Below are positions 9,042-18,032 of a DNA stretch of 64,000 nt, piece after piece. The notes below the pieces were generated by a model that was not told where the DNA came from, searched no databases, and saw nothing but the letters and a program-made list of their open reading frames with translations. A program made the position numbers and the translations under genes. The stretch lies in the NCBI RefSeq assembly GCF_030409875.1, contig NZ_JAUFQR010000001.1, positions 3,348,001 through 3,412,000 on the forward strand, read 5' to 3'. This stretch comes from Chryseobacterium tructae. GTDB lineage: Bacteria; Bacteroidota; Bacteroidia; Flavobacteriales; Weeksellaceae. Positions within the stretch are counted from its first letter, which is position 1. Each line of letters starts with the position of its first letter.

Positions 9042-9572
9042 CTAATCATAATGTCCCACATTTTTTTGAACAGATTTGACTTGATTATTTTCAAATATAA
9101 TTAAATAATGTACTCCTGTTGTCATAGAATATTGAGCAAAAGGGTTTCCTAAAACGTCTGCCCTAAGTGAATCATTTTTAATTTCTGAAAAGTAAATATA
9201 CTGCAATGGCCCATAAAAATCTTTTAACTCCTCAAGCTTTACTACTTTATATCTTTTATCCTTTCTCCAATTCGGTTGTGTATATTTTTCAGATAACTTC
9301 TTAATTACTTCATTTGAAAATGAATTCTCATTTTTAAAGTTTTCGCTTCTATAGATAGAATAGTTTTTAATTTTAAAGACTTTGGGAATTATTTTCACTC
9401 CAGAAGCATCGGAATTATATTCTTTGAGAAAAGGTTTCTCTAAATTCATTTTATTTGTAATAGAATTATAGGCTAATTCATATTTTCTAAAATCAGAATC
9501 AATGTCAATATTATCTTTTACTGCACAGGAGCCAATAAAAATGAGCATAAAAAGTAAACTATTGAATTTCAT
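9042..9572 (-). CDS. hypothetical lipoprotein
   Basis: 176 residues with signal sequence MKFNSLLFMLIFIGSC and lipobox Cys16 (IGSC). The mature part is charged and contains paired strand-like segments near the C-terminus (YSMTTGVHYLIIFENNQ). No family is recognised. It lies between the two copies of the 33-base palindrome. Confidence 0.65.
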   Translation of the reverse strand: MKFNSLLFMLIFIGSCAVKDNIDIDSDFRKYELAYNSITNKMNLEKPFLKEYNSDASGVKIIPKVFKIKNYSIYRSENFKNENSFSNEVIKKLSEKYTQPNWRKDKRYKVVKLEELKDFYGPLQYIYFSEIKNDSLRADVLGNPFAQYSMTTGVHYLIIFENNQVKSVQKNVGHYD

Positions 9573-9763
9573 ATTAAAACAGTAAATGTATCCATTGATT
9601 ATTTAAATCTGACAATAACTCTTGTTATTTGCTACTCCTCCACTGATAGTTTTGGTTGTTGATATTCAAAGATTGTACTTTGAATTTTTATATTTTCCGG
9701 ACTTTCTTTTTGTTTCCAATTGAATAATAATGGTAATATAAAAATTTGAAAGATTACATTCTC

Positions 9764-9796
9764 AAACCTAACAGGTTTTTGAAACCTGTTAGGTTT
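9764..9796. repeat. 33-base palindromic repeat, family A, copy 2
   Basis: Same sequence as the copy at 8962-8994 including the TTG loop. It sits in a 372-base gap (9573-9944) in which I support no gene: the only open frame there reads through this repeat and has no coding character. Confidence 0.85.
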
Positions 9797-9944
9797 ATTT
9801 TTCGACATTAATAAAGGTATGTTGAAACCCATGTAATAGTGGTAATACATCACGAAAACAATCAAAGTAAGCTCTTTATACTGTACAACCACCTTCAAAA
9901 CTGAAATCAGTTGTAAATTTTGAGTATTATTGATTTATTCCTTA

Positions 9945-10391
9945 TTAATTCTCTTTAAGAAACTTAAGTCTCTCTCCTATCCTTAGTCCTTCCAAAGGGT
10001 TCTCACAAAATGAGATATCTTTTATGATTGGTTTGATGTATTCCAATCCTGCCAAAACAATGAATTCATCATTCTGCAAATCCGCCTCCTTGGAGAGCTG
10101 TCCAATGATTTTCTTACCCCAATCTAATTTTTCCTTGGAGGTCAATATGGTTTGTCCTGGTCTTCTTTTAGCTTTAGAAACATTACTTAAGGTTACATCG
10201 TAAGGTTCAATTTCCTTATCAATATCTAGCAAATAATGAAGCCCCGAAAGGATAAATATTTTGTCAGGGGTTTGTTTGTTGGCATATCTCCAACTCAACT
10301 TAAATAATGGACTGATATATAAATGCTTTGCCTTGGCTTTCGCACTTCCTTGTTGGGAGGCACAACTGATCAATATTATTTTCTTTGCCAT
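9945..10391 (-). CDS. DUF6884-like protein
   Basis: 148 residues. It has the family pattern of an N-terminal strand followed by ISCASQQ, then LYISPLFKLSWRYA, then ILSGLHYLLD and EPYDVTL. These match a small alpha/beta family (DUF6884) that I associate with mobile or phage-linked genes. No signal peptide, so cytoplasmic. The biochemical role is not established. It is 24 bases downstream of the TPR lipoprotein gene and probably shares its transcript. Confidence 0.6.
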   Translation of the reverse strand: MAKKIILISCASQQGSAKAKAKHLYISPLFKLSWRYANKQTPDKIFILSGLHYLLDIDKEIEPYDVTLSNVSKAKRRPGQTILTSKEKLDWGKKIIGQLSKEADLQNDEFIVLAGLEYIKPIIKDISFCENPLEGLRIGERLKFLKEN

Positions 10392-10415
10392 AGAATTTAA
10401 ATTATGTTATTGTGA

Positions 10416-11237
10416 TTATTTCTCTGTTATCGTCTTCAGGGTAAACTTAGCCAATTCTTCATTAGATCTTGTAACATCTGGTGAAAAAATAAGATTTCCC
10501 AATATTTGTTTTGCCTCGTCTTTTTTTCCTTCATCACTCAATATCAAAGCTTTATTAATTAACAAAATCCCTTTTGTTTCAGCATCAGGATCCTTTGAAA
10601 GTCCTTTCTCAATAGCATCTAGTCGTACAGTCTTATCATCCAGTAGTTGGGACAATTCTTTCCATCCCGGAGCAAAATCTGGGACTTTTTGGGTTATCAT
10701 TTTTGCAATTTCAAGTTTCTTATTCTTATCTGCCGTCCATTCAATCTGCATATAAGCAGTATATAAACCTTTAGGAAATTTGCCTTCCTTCTCTCCCTCC
10801 AATGAATATAAAGCAGTCTTTGCTGTAAAGAACCCTTTGGGCTCCAATTCGTCCGTCTTTTTATAGAACTTCAAAGCATTATCAAAATCTCCTTTCAATA
10901 AATAAGTAAAGGCCAAATCATAAAAAGGATATGCCCAATTCGGTTGAATTTTTATTGCTTCATTAAGTTTTGCAATGGATAAGTCATATTGACCAGATTG
11001 TCCCAATTGTCTTGCTTCCTGATGCAGTTCTTCCGCTTTAGGATCAATATTTTGATTCTCCATAATTTCATAGTTTATTTTGCCTGTGGTATTGGCGATA
11101 TCGCTTTTGCTCAAGGAATGTCCCAGATTATCCTTAAAAACAATATCATTCTGCACAGCATTTTCTTGTTTTTTATCCGTCTGGCAAGCTGAAAAGGTCA
11201 AAAATGCAGAGCCCAAAATGGCAGGTAATAGTTTCAT
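10416..11237 (-). CDS. TPR-repeat lipoprotein
   Basis: 273 residues with an N-terminal lipoprotein signal (FLTFSACQ, Cys18). Tetratricopeptide repeats follow from about residue 70 (LGQSGQYDLSIAKLNEAIKIQPNWAYPFYDLAF, then LLKGDFDNALKFYKKTDELEP). TPRs mediate protein contacts, so an envelope scaffold or assembly role is plausible. No partner can be named. Its gene is convergent in position with the carB terminator region. Confidence 0.75.
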   Translation of the reverse strand: MKLLPAILGSAFLTFSACQTDKKQENAVQNDIVFKDNLGHSLSKSDIANTTGKINYEIMENQNIDPKAEELHQEARQLGQSGQYDLSIAKLNEAIKIQPNWAYPFYDLAFTYLLKGDFDNALKFYKKTDELEPKGFFTAKTALYSLEGEKEGKFPKGLYTAYMQIEWTADKNKKLEIAKMITQKVPDFAPGWKELSQLLDDKTVRLDAIEKGLSKDPDAETKGILLINKALILSDEGKKDEAKQILGNLIFSPDVTRSNEELAKFTLKTITEK

Positions 11238-11326
11238 ACTTTCTTTTAAATTTTCTATGTTTTATCTGCTACCCAATTTACACATTTCAACAATTTAATT
11301 TGTGTATTTGTGGCATTAAAAATGAA

Positions 11327-11354
11327 AAGTCCCGCAAGAAAACTTGCGGGACTT
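11327..11354 (-). terminator. terminator of the pyrB-carAB operon
   Basis: A perfect 12-bp stem AAGTCCCGCAAG / CTTGCGGGACTT with an AAAA loop, 20 bases after the carB stop. The minus-strand run-out is TTCATTTTT. Confidence 0.85.
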
Positions 11355-11374
11355 CAACTATTTATTTTTCGAAA

Positions 11375-14300
11375 TTACATCGTCTCCATTTTGAAGCTCA
11401 TGCTTTCGATAACTTTTAGAATGGCTTCTACCGTATCCATTGAAGTTAAACAAGGAACTCCGTTTTCCACACTCATTCTTCTGATCTGGAATCCGTCTCT
11501 TTCTGCTTGTTTTCCTTTTGTAGTTGTATTGACCACATATTGAACTTTCCCTTTCTGGATCAGATCGATCAGGTTTACGTTTTCTTCTCCTATTTTGTAT
11601 CCTATTTTGCAAGGAATTCCTTTTTCACCAAAGAATTTCGCTGTTCCTTCCGTAGCCCAGATTCTGAAACCTACTTCATGGAACCTTGCTGCTAAATCAG
11701 CGGCTTCTTCCTTGTGCTTATCTGCTACTGTGAATAAGATAGATCCGTGCATAGGAACTTTTCTTCCGGCTGCTACTAATCCTTTGTAAAGGGCTTTCTC
11801 TAAAGTAGTATCTTTCCCCATAACTTCTCCTGTAGACTTCATTTCAGGGCCTAAAGAGATGTCAACTTTGTTAGTTTTGAGAAAGAGAATACCGGTACTT
11901 TTACAAAGACTCCTTCTTTATTCGGAACCAATCCGTTTTTGTAGCCAAGATCAGCCAGTTTCTGTCCTAAAATTGCTTTTGTAGCAAGATTAGCCATTGG
12001 AACTTCTGTAATCTTAGATAAGAAAGGAACGGTTCTTGAAGAACGTGGGTTTACTTCGATCACATATACATTTCCTTCGAAAAGAACGTATTGGATATTC
12101 ATTAATCCGATCACTTTCAGTCCTTTCGCCAGTCTTTGGGTATAGTCTACTAAAGTTTCGATTTCGCTTTGTGAAATGTTCTGTGGCGGATATACTGCAA
12201 TAGAGTCTCCGGAGTGAACTCCTGCTCTTTCGATATGCTCCATAATTCCTGGAATTACCACTGTTTCACCGTCACAGATCGCATCTACTTCAATTTCCTT
12301 TCCTACCATGTATTTGTCAACCAATACCGGGTGCTCAGGACTTGCTTCTACCGCATGTTCCATGTAGTGCGCTAATTCTGCTTCTGCATATACAATTTCC
12401 ATTGCTCTACCTCCTAGAACGTAGCTTGGACGCACCAATACCGGGTACCCGATTTCGTTGGCAATTTTTATTGCTTCTTCTTTTGAAGTGGAAGTTCTTC
12501 CTTTTGGCTGAGGAATTCCCATCTCCTGAAGCGCTTTTTCAAATTTATCTCTGTTTTCAGCTCTGTCAAGGTCTTCTAATGAAGTTCCTAAGATCTGTAC
12601 TCCGTGAGAAGCTAATTTATCTGCAAGGTTAATCGCAGTTTGTCCTCCGAACTGTACTACTACTCCTTTAGGTTTTTCAAGCTCGATGATGTTCATTACA
12701 TCTTCTTCAGTAAGTGGCTCGAAGTATAATTTGTCTGAGATAGAGAAGTCTGTAGAAACTGTTTCAGGGTTATTGTTGATGATGATCGCTTCGTAACCCA
12801 TTTCTTTGATTGCCCAAACCGAGTGAACTGTTGCGTAATCAAATTCAACTCCTTGTCCGATTCTGATTGGCCCTGAACCTAAAACGATGATCTTTTCTTT
12901 ATCAGAAACTATACTTTCGTTTTCTTCTTCATAAGTTCCATAGAAATATGGTGTTTCACTTTCAAACTCAGCGGCGCAAGTGTCTACCATTTTGTAAACC
13001 GGCATTACTCCATTTTCTTTTCTGAAGTTGAAAATCTCACGTTCTTTTACATCCCAAAGAACTGCGATATTGATATCTGCGAAACCTAATCTTTTAGCTT
13101 CAATTAATGTTTCTTTATCAAATTTATTTTCAGCGATAACTTTTTCAAAGTCAACTAATTTTTTTAGTTTCCAAATGAAGAACTTATCAATTTTACTCCA
13201 TTCTACGATTTGTTCCCAATCGTATCCTCTTCTTAGAGCATCTCCGATAATGAATAATCTCTCATCATCACACACTCTGATTCTTCTTTCGATTTCCTCT
13301 GCCGTAAGAGCCTGAGCTTGTTTTGTTTTTAATCCTAAATGCTTAATTCCTGTTTCTAATGAACGGATCGCTTTCTGTAAAGATTCCTCAAGGTTTCTTC
13401 CGATCGCCATTACTTCACCAGTTGCTTTCATTTGAGTAGAAAGTCTTCTGTCAGCCGTTTCGAATTTATCGAATGGGAATCTTGGGAATTTTGTTACCAC
13501 ATAGTCCAGAGCAGGTTCAAAACATGCGTATGTTTTTCCTGTTACAGGGTTCATGATTTCGTCAAGCGTTAATCCTACCGCAATTTTAGCAGCGATCTTT
13601 GCAATCGGATATCCTGTTGCCTTACTTGCTAAAGCCGATGAACGGGATACTCTAGGGTTTACCTCGATGATATAATATTCGAATGAGTGCGGGTCTAAGG
13701 CTAACTGTACGTTACATCCGCCTTCAATTCCTAATGCTCTGATGATTTTTAAAGAAGCATTTCTCAATAATTGATACTCTCTGTCTGAAAGGGTCTGAGA
13801 AGGTGCCACTACGATAGAGTCTCCTGTGTGAACTCCTACCGGATCTATATTCTCCATGTTACAAACCACAATCGCGTTGTCGTTTGCATCACGCATTACT
13901 TCGTATTCAATCTCTTTGAAACCAGCGATTGATTTTTCAATAAGACACTGCGTTACCGGGCTGTGCTTTAATCCCAATTCAGCGATCTCTTTTAGTTCTA
14001 CTTCAGTGGAAGCGATACCTCCACCCGTTCCTCCCATCGTAAAGGCAGGACGAACAATGACAGGATATCCGATCTCATCAGCAAAGGCAATTGCTCCTTC
14101 TACGGTGTTTACAATGTCTGATTCCGGAACCGGCTCATTCAGTTCTCTCATCAGTTCACGGAAAAGGTCTCTGTCTTCTGCCCTGTTGATCGCAGAAAGC
14201 TTAGTTCCCAATACTTCCACTTTGCATTCTTCAAGAATTCCTGATTTCTCAAGTTCTACCGCCATATTAAGACCTGTCTGGCCTCCAAGTGTTGGTAGTA

Positions 14301-14556
14301 ATGCATCAGGACGCTCTTTTCTGATGATATGACTTACAAACTGTAATGAAATCGGCTCGATATATACTTTATCTGCGATTTCTACATCTGTCATGATCGT
14401 TGCAGGGTTTGAGTTAATCAAAATTACCTTGTAACCTTCTTCTTTCAAAGACAAACAAGCCTGCGTTCCTGCGTAATCAAATTCAGCTGCCTGACCAATG
14501 ATGATAGGTCCTGAACCGATTACTAAAATTGTTTTTATATCTGTACGTTTTGCCAT
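11375..14556 (-). CDS. carB: carbamoyl-phosphate synthase large subunit (frameshifted as given)
   Basis: CarB makes carbamoyl phosphate from bicarbonate, ATP and ammonia supplied by CarA, for both arginine and pyrimidine synthesis. It starts [17 protein letters not shown]. Two homologous ATP-grasp halves are visible, the second beginning near [15 protein letters not shown] (about residue 555). The frame stops early at 11851. Adding one base near 11866 (AAAG to AAAGG on the coding strand) joins it to a second frame starting [16 protein letters not shown] that carries the C-terminal MGS-type allosteric domain. The repaired length is 1060 residues, normal for CarB. Since the gene is central to metabolism, a sequence error is more likely than decay. 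Confidence 0.93.
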
Positions 14557-14569
14557 TTTTCTTTTTTTA

Positions 14570-15006
14570 GATACAAGATGTTAGATGTCAGATTTCAGAC
14601 TTCCAACAAGATGTTTTACTTTTTTAAATTAGATTTGAATGTATAAATCATTCTTTGAATTTCATTCAGATTTGATATTAAACTATCCACTTTTTCTGCA
14701 TCAAGTAATTTTAATTCTCTAGTCAAAATTAATTGTGTCTGCAACTCAAAAGAGGAAGCATTTGCAATTCCAAGAAAGTGATAAAATTCTTTATCATTAT
14801 TTCTTCCTGCCCCTTCTGCTATGTTTGAAGGAATAGAGATTACAGATCTTTTAATTTGAGAAATCAAACCAAACTTTTAATCTTTAGGTAATTCTACACA
14901 AATGATATAAACTTGTTTTGCAAGCTCAATTGATTTCTGCCAAAAAACTAATTTTTCAAAATTATGCATGATCAAGTCTGTTATCTGATGTCTAATATCT
15001 GAAATC
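14570..15006. mobile_element. putative cassette: four-helix-bundle ORF between imperfect inverted repeats
   Basis: Two 33-base ends, 14570-14602 and 14974-15006, are inverted copies of each other matching at 25 of 33 positions. The shared phrases include TTAGA, TCAGAT and CAGACTT. Between them lies only the four-helix-bundle gene. The unit sits between carB and carA, where other operons usually have little spacer. A related palindrome without a gene is at 19563-19630. The boundaries and mobility are inference; no transposase is present. Confidence 0.5.
14616..14969 (-). pseudogene. four-helix-bundle protein (23S rRNA-insert / Avd-like family) with an in-frame stop
   Basis: Starting at the ATG at 14969 (MHNFEKLVFWQKSIEL) the frame reads a typical four-helix-bundle protein. 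It contains FGLISQIKRSVISIPSNIAEGAGR and a C-terminal helix ending TFKSNLKK, about 117 codons in all. A TAA at 14877-14879 interrupts it after LPKD; the family usually has a charged residue such as E there. Unlike the other damaged genes here this is a substitution, not an indel, so it may be real. The relatives are encoded in 23S rRNA intervening sequences, and the diversity-generating retroelement protein Avd shares the fold. The role here is unknown. Confidence 0.65.
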
Positions 15007-15009
15007 TTA

Positions 15010-16081
15010 TTACTTTTTAAAGTCCTCCATCATTTGAATAAACTCATCAAACAAGTAGTTTGCGTCTTCTGGGCCAGGGCTTGCTTCAGGGTGATATTGA
15101 ACAGAGAAACAAGGGTGAATTTTGTGTTTCAAGCCTTCGTTGGTTCTGTCATTCAAGGCAATGTGAGTTTCAATAAGGTCTGTACCTTTTAAACTTTCCT
15201 GATCTACAGCATATCCGTGGTTCTGAGAAGTGATTGCTACAGTGTTTTTCTCTAAGTCTAATACAGGGTGATTTCCTCCTCTGTGTCCGAATTTCAATTT
15301 AAATGTTTTAGCTCCACAAGCAAGACCAATTAACTGGTGTCCTAAACAGATTCCGAAAATTGGAACTTTCCCTAATAATCCGCGGATCATATCTAATGCA
15401 TGGGGTACATCTTCCGGGTCACCAGGACCGTTGAAAGCATGATTCCGTCTGGATCCATTAATAGGATATCTTCTGCTGTTGTATCATGAGAAACTACAAT
15501 GATATCACAGTTTCTTTGAGATAATTCTCTAATGATTCCTAATTTGGCTCCGAAATCTACCAACACAACTTTGAAACCTCTGTTAGGGTTTGCATAAGGT
15601 GTTTTTGTAGAAACCTCTTCCACCTGATTGATTGGGAAAGTGGTTGTCTTTAGCTCTGCAGCTGTTGCTGCTTCATCTGCATCCGCATTTACAATTTTTC
15701 CTTTCACTACTCCAGAATTACGAAGAATTCTTGTCAGTCTTCTTGTATCGATTCCTGAAATTCCTGAAAGGTTTTTCTTTTTAAATAGTTCATCTAAAGT
15801 AATCTGAGTACGGAAGTTAGAAGGAAGATCGCAAAGTTCTTTTACGATAAGCCCTTTGATTGCCGGCTCAATACTTTCATAATCATCACGGTTAATACCA
15901 TAATTCCCGATAAGCGGATAGGTCATACAAACTATCTGACCACAATACGATGGGTCAGAGATCAATTCCTGATACCCTGTCATTCCGGTATTGAAAACTA
16001 CTTCTCCTGCAGTTTCCAATTCTGCTCCGAACCTACTCCATGAAATACTTCACCGGACTCCAGTATTAATTTTTTCTTCAT
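15010..16081 (-). CDS. carA: carbamoyl-phosphate synthase small subunit (two frameshifts as given)
   Basis: CarA is the glutamine amidotransferase subunit that feeds ammonia to CarB. The true start is the ATG at 16081 ([16 protein letters not shown]). One base is missing at about 16030 (GGTTCGG should read GGTTTCGG) and another at about 15431 (TCAACGG should read TCAAACGG, giving [10 protein letters not shown]). With both repaired the protein is 357 residues, normal for CarA. The class I amidotransferase core is visible: [15 protein letters not shown] with the nucleophilic Cys, and [12 protein letters not shown] with the catalytic His. Two deletions in one metabolic gene support sequencing error. 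Confidence 0.92.
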
Positions 16082-16110
16082 TTTTTCTATTTAGATTTTC
16101 TTTTTTATTA

Positions 16111-16218
16111 ACAGGTCGCCTCTACGAGGCTCTTTTTATTTTTCCCAGGGGCTTTACCCCATTTTTATTAATAGGGTGTATCCCTACAATTGCTATTAAC
16201 GGGTCGCTCCTACGGAGC
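16111..16218. repeat. tandem short-hairpin modules between carA and pyrB
   Basis: Four small hairpins follow each other: GCCTC-TAC-GAGGC (16118-16130), GGGG-CTTTA-CCCC (16148-16160), AGGG-TGTAT-CCCT (16173-16185) and GCTCC-TAC-GGAGC (16206-16218). The first and last share the lead-in TATTAACRGGTCGC. T-rich linkers separate them. The stems differ while loop size and linkers are kept, so this looks like a modular repeat rather than a terminator. Confidence 0.7.
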
Positions 16219-16232
16219 TCGCTTGGCTCTTT

Positions 16233-17123
16233 TTATTTAAAGGTAAACCCTTTTTCTTCCAATGCATCCTTTAAGATGGCCATTCTGGCAAAAACCCCGT
16301 TTTCCATTTGTCTGAAGATTCTCGAACGTTCACATTCTACAAGGTCTGAATCTATTTCCACTCCTCTGTTGATGGGTGCCGGGTGCATGATGATTGCTTC
16401 TTTTTTCATGGCTTGTTCTCTTTCTTTGGTCAAACCATATCTTTTGTGATAGTCAGATGCCGTGAAACTCATGGCTGCATCGTGTCTTTCGTGTTGGATT
16501 CTTAATAGCATCAGAACATCTACTTCAGCGATCAATTCATCTACTGAAAGATAAGTACCATTGATTAATGCTCCTTCATCAAACCATTGCTCAGGCCCGG
16601 AGAAATATACTTTAGCGCCTAATCTTCTTAAAGCTTCAGCATTTGAATTGGCAACACGGCTGTGTTTCACATCGCCTACAATTCCTACTTTTAATCCTTC
16701 AAATTTTCCGAATTCCTGATAGATAGTCATCAGATCCAGCATACATTGTGAAGGATGGTTTCCTGTGCCGTCGCCTCCATTGATGACAGGAATTTTAATA
16801 TTTTTCAGTTCTTCAAAATATCTGTCTTTCTTATCGCGGATCACGACAAGGTTTACTCCAAGGCTTTCAATAGTTTTTACGGTATCATAAAGACTCTCGC
16901 CTTTATTTACAGAACTGTGTGAAGCATCAAAGGGAACAACCTGTAATCCTAATTTCCTTTCTGCAATATCAAAGCTTGTCTTTGTTCTTGTACTGTCTTC
17001 GAAGAAAAGATTGGAACAAAAAACTTCGCCTTCAATTTTAGCAGTTTTTCCATTTCTGAAAGCCATCGCTTCTGTCAGTATACTGTTGATTTTCTCGGTA
17101 CTTAGTTCTGTAATCGTAAACAT
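16233..17123 (-). CDS. pyrB: aspartate carbamoyltransferase catalytic subunit
   Basis: PyrB joins carbamoyl phosphate and aspartate, the first committed step of pyrimidine synthesis. The start [11 protein letters not shown] at 17123 gives 296 residues; an upstream TTG at 17162 lies inside the attenuator stem and is rejected. The carbamoyl-phosphate motif STRTKTS is at residues 44-50, and [12 protein letters not shown] is near the C-terminus. It is the first gene of pyrB-carA-carB. No regulatory subunit gene (pyrI) is adjacent. Regulation is likely by transcription attenuation in its 117-base leader. Confidence 0.95.
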   Translation of the reverse strand: MFTITELSTEKINSILTEAMAFRNGKTAKIEGEVFCSNLFFEDSTRTKTSFDIAERKLGLQVVPFDASHSSVNKGESLYDTVKTIESLGVNLVVIRDKKDRYFEELKNIKIPVINGGDGTGNHPSQCMLDLMTIYQEFGKFEGLKVGIVGDVKHSRVANSNAEALRRLGAKVYFSGPEQWFDEGALINGTYLSVDELIAEVDVLMLLRIQHERHDAAMSFTASDYHKRYGLTKEREQAMKKEAIIMHPAPINRGVEIDSDLVECERSRIFRQMENGVFARMAILKDALEEKGFTFK

Positions 17124-17142
17124 AATCTTAATTTTTAAGCAT

Positions 17143-17170
17143 AAAAAAAGCGAAGACAACAATCTTCGCT
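17143..17170 (-). terminator. attenuator terminator in the pyrB leader
   Basis: On the minus strand an 8-bp stem AGCGAAGA / TCTTCGCT with a 6-base loop is followed by seven Ts and lies only about 20 bases before the pyrB ATG. A terminator placed inside the leader of its own operon, directly after a leader-peptide stop codon, has the layout of an attenuator. Confidence 0.75.
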
Positions 17171-17240
17171 AATAACAATAAATATCGTAAAGGGCGCTTT
17201 CGCCCGGTAAATCTAATGATATAAATGCTTTTTTATTCAT
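17169..17240 (-). CDS. putative pyrB leader peptide, 23 residues
   Basis: An open frame from ATG at 17240 to TAG at 17171-17169 encodes MNKKAFISLD...YDIYCY. The stop codon overlaps the first base of the attenuator stem, so a ribosome at the stop would cover the 5' arm. A GGGCG-GAAAG-CGCCC hairpin (17192-17205) and a U-rich stretch precede it, as in the E. coli pyrBI pause site. The ATG is only a few bases from the predicted transcription start, so translation would be leaderless or nearly so. Expression is inferred, not shown. Confidence 0.55.
   Translation of the reverse strand: MNKKAFISLDLPGESALYDIYCY
17192..17205 (-). promoter_or_regulatory. putative RNA-polymerase pause hairpin in the pyrB leader
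   Basis: A perfect 5-bp stem GGGCG / CGCCC with a four-base loop, followed in the transcript by the U-rich stretch TTTACGATATTTATTG. Its position upstream of the terminator matches a pause-hairpin-then-attenuator order. Confidence 0.5.
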
Positions 17241-17246
17241 TAGGTG

Positions 17247-17279
17247 CAAAGATACAAAAATTTCACGAACCTCCAAAAA
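17247..17279 (-). promoter_or_regulatory. promoter of pyrB-carAB
   Basis: On the minus strand TATCTTTG (17247-17254) is a perfect match to the Bacteroidota -7 element TAnnTTTG. A TTTTTG -33 element (17274-17279) lies 19 bases upstream. The predicted start is around 17240-17243. Confidence 0.75.
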
Positions 17280-17363
17280 CAAATTTTAAAATAAATTAAA
17301 ACCCTTAGTATTTACCTATTCTCATTTAAAATTAATATTTTTGTTAACATTCAAATTTATTCT

Positions 17364-17825
17364 ATGGATTTAAAAGACAAAATGATTCTCAGCATTATTC
17401 AGGAAGACTCCACTTTATCTGTGAAAGAAATTTCAGAAAAGATCGGTCTTACCTTTACTCCGACGTATGAAAGAATCAAACAATTGGAGAAGCACGGGAT
17501 CATTCAAAAGTATGTAGGCCTTTTAGATCGTGAGAAGCTTGGGTTAAACATTGTTGTTTACTGTAATGTTCGTCTTAAAGAGCAATCCAAGAAAGTATTG
17601 GAAACCTTTGAGAAACATATTGGAAAGTATGATGAAGTACAGGAAATCATCAGTCTTTCCGGAGAGTATGACTATATGTTGAAGATTATTGCCAAAGACA
17701 TCAATTCTTATAATGAATTTGCAGTTAATGTTATCTCAAACGTTCCTAATATCGGACAGTACCACAGTTCTATCGTCCTTCATGAGGTGAAAAAATCTAC
17801 TAAATTCAAAATTGAACTTGAATAG
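17364..17825 (+). CDS. Lrp/AsnC-family transcriptional regulator
   Basis: 153 residues, the usual size. An N-terminal winged helix-turn-helix (residues 1-60: DLKDKMILSIIQEDSTLSVKEISEKIGL...) precedes a ligand-binding RAM/AsnC domain (residues 68-150: VQEIISLSGEYDYMLKIIAKD). It is divergent from pyrB and near the arginine operon, so control of amino-acid or pyrimidine genes is plausible. The effector is not readable. A TATTTTTG -7-like box lies at 17336-17343. Confidence 0.9.
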   Translation: MDLKDKMILSIIQEDSTLSVKEISEKIGLTFTPTYERIKQLEKHGIIQKYVGLLDREKLGLNIVVYCNVRLKEQSKKVLETFEKHIGKYDEVQEIISLSGEYDYMLKIIAKDINSYNEFAVNVISNVPNIGQYHSSIVLHEVKKSTKFKIELE

Positions 17826-17894
17826 TTCTTTTACTTTTAAGCCTTAAGAAGCTTTATGTGATTTCATCACAATCATCAATTTCAAAGATCAAAA

Positions 17895-18032
17895 TAAAAT
17901 CCAACCATTAAGACAGCTTAAGCAATTAAGATTTAAGGATTTCACAACGATAAAACATAAGGCGATTCTAAAGTAATTTTTAGATTTTTATGTCAGCTCA
18001 AGCCTTTATATATCTTAATGGTTTAGATTTTA
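17895..18032. repeat. MITE-like inverted-repeat element downstream of argH
   Basis: The ends are near-inverted copies: TAAAATCCAACCATTAAGA (17895-17913) against TCTTAATGGTTTAGATTTTA (18013-18032), with one gap and one mismatch zone. The right end contributes the argH stop codon. Similar phrases (AAACCATTAAGAAG) occur at 29328, after the porin gene. No open frame lies inside. Confidence 0.5.

Noticed and set aside
8962..9796. CRISPR-like array from repeated palindromes
   Set aside because: Only two copies 800 bases apart with a gene between them; no regular spacers and no cas genes.
9632..9898. Open frame of 88 codons on the minus strand
   Set aside because: It reads straight through an exact 33-base palindromic repeat, has no coding character and no plausible start region.
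11375..16081. carA and carB as true pseudogenes
   Set aside because: Single-base repairs restore full-length proteins with all active-site motifs, and the same kind of break occurs in essential genes elsewhere in the window.
17124..17162. Upstream TTG start for pyrB
   Set aside because: It lies inside the attenuator stem; the ATG at 17123 gives the normal N-terminus.
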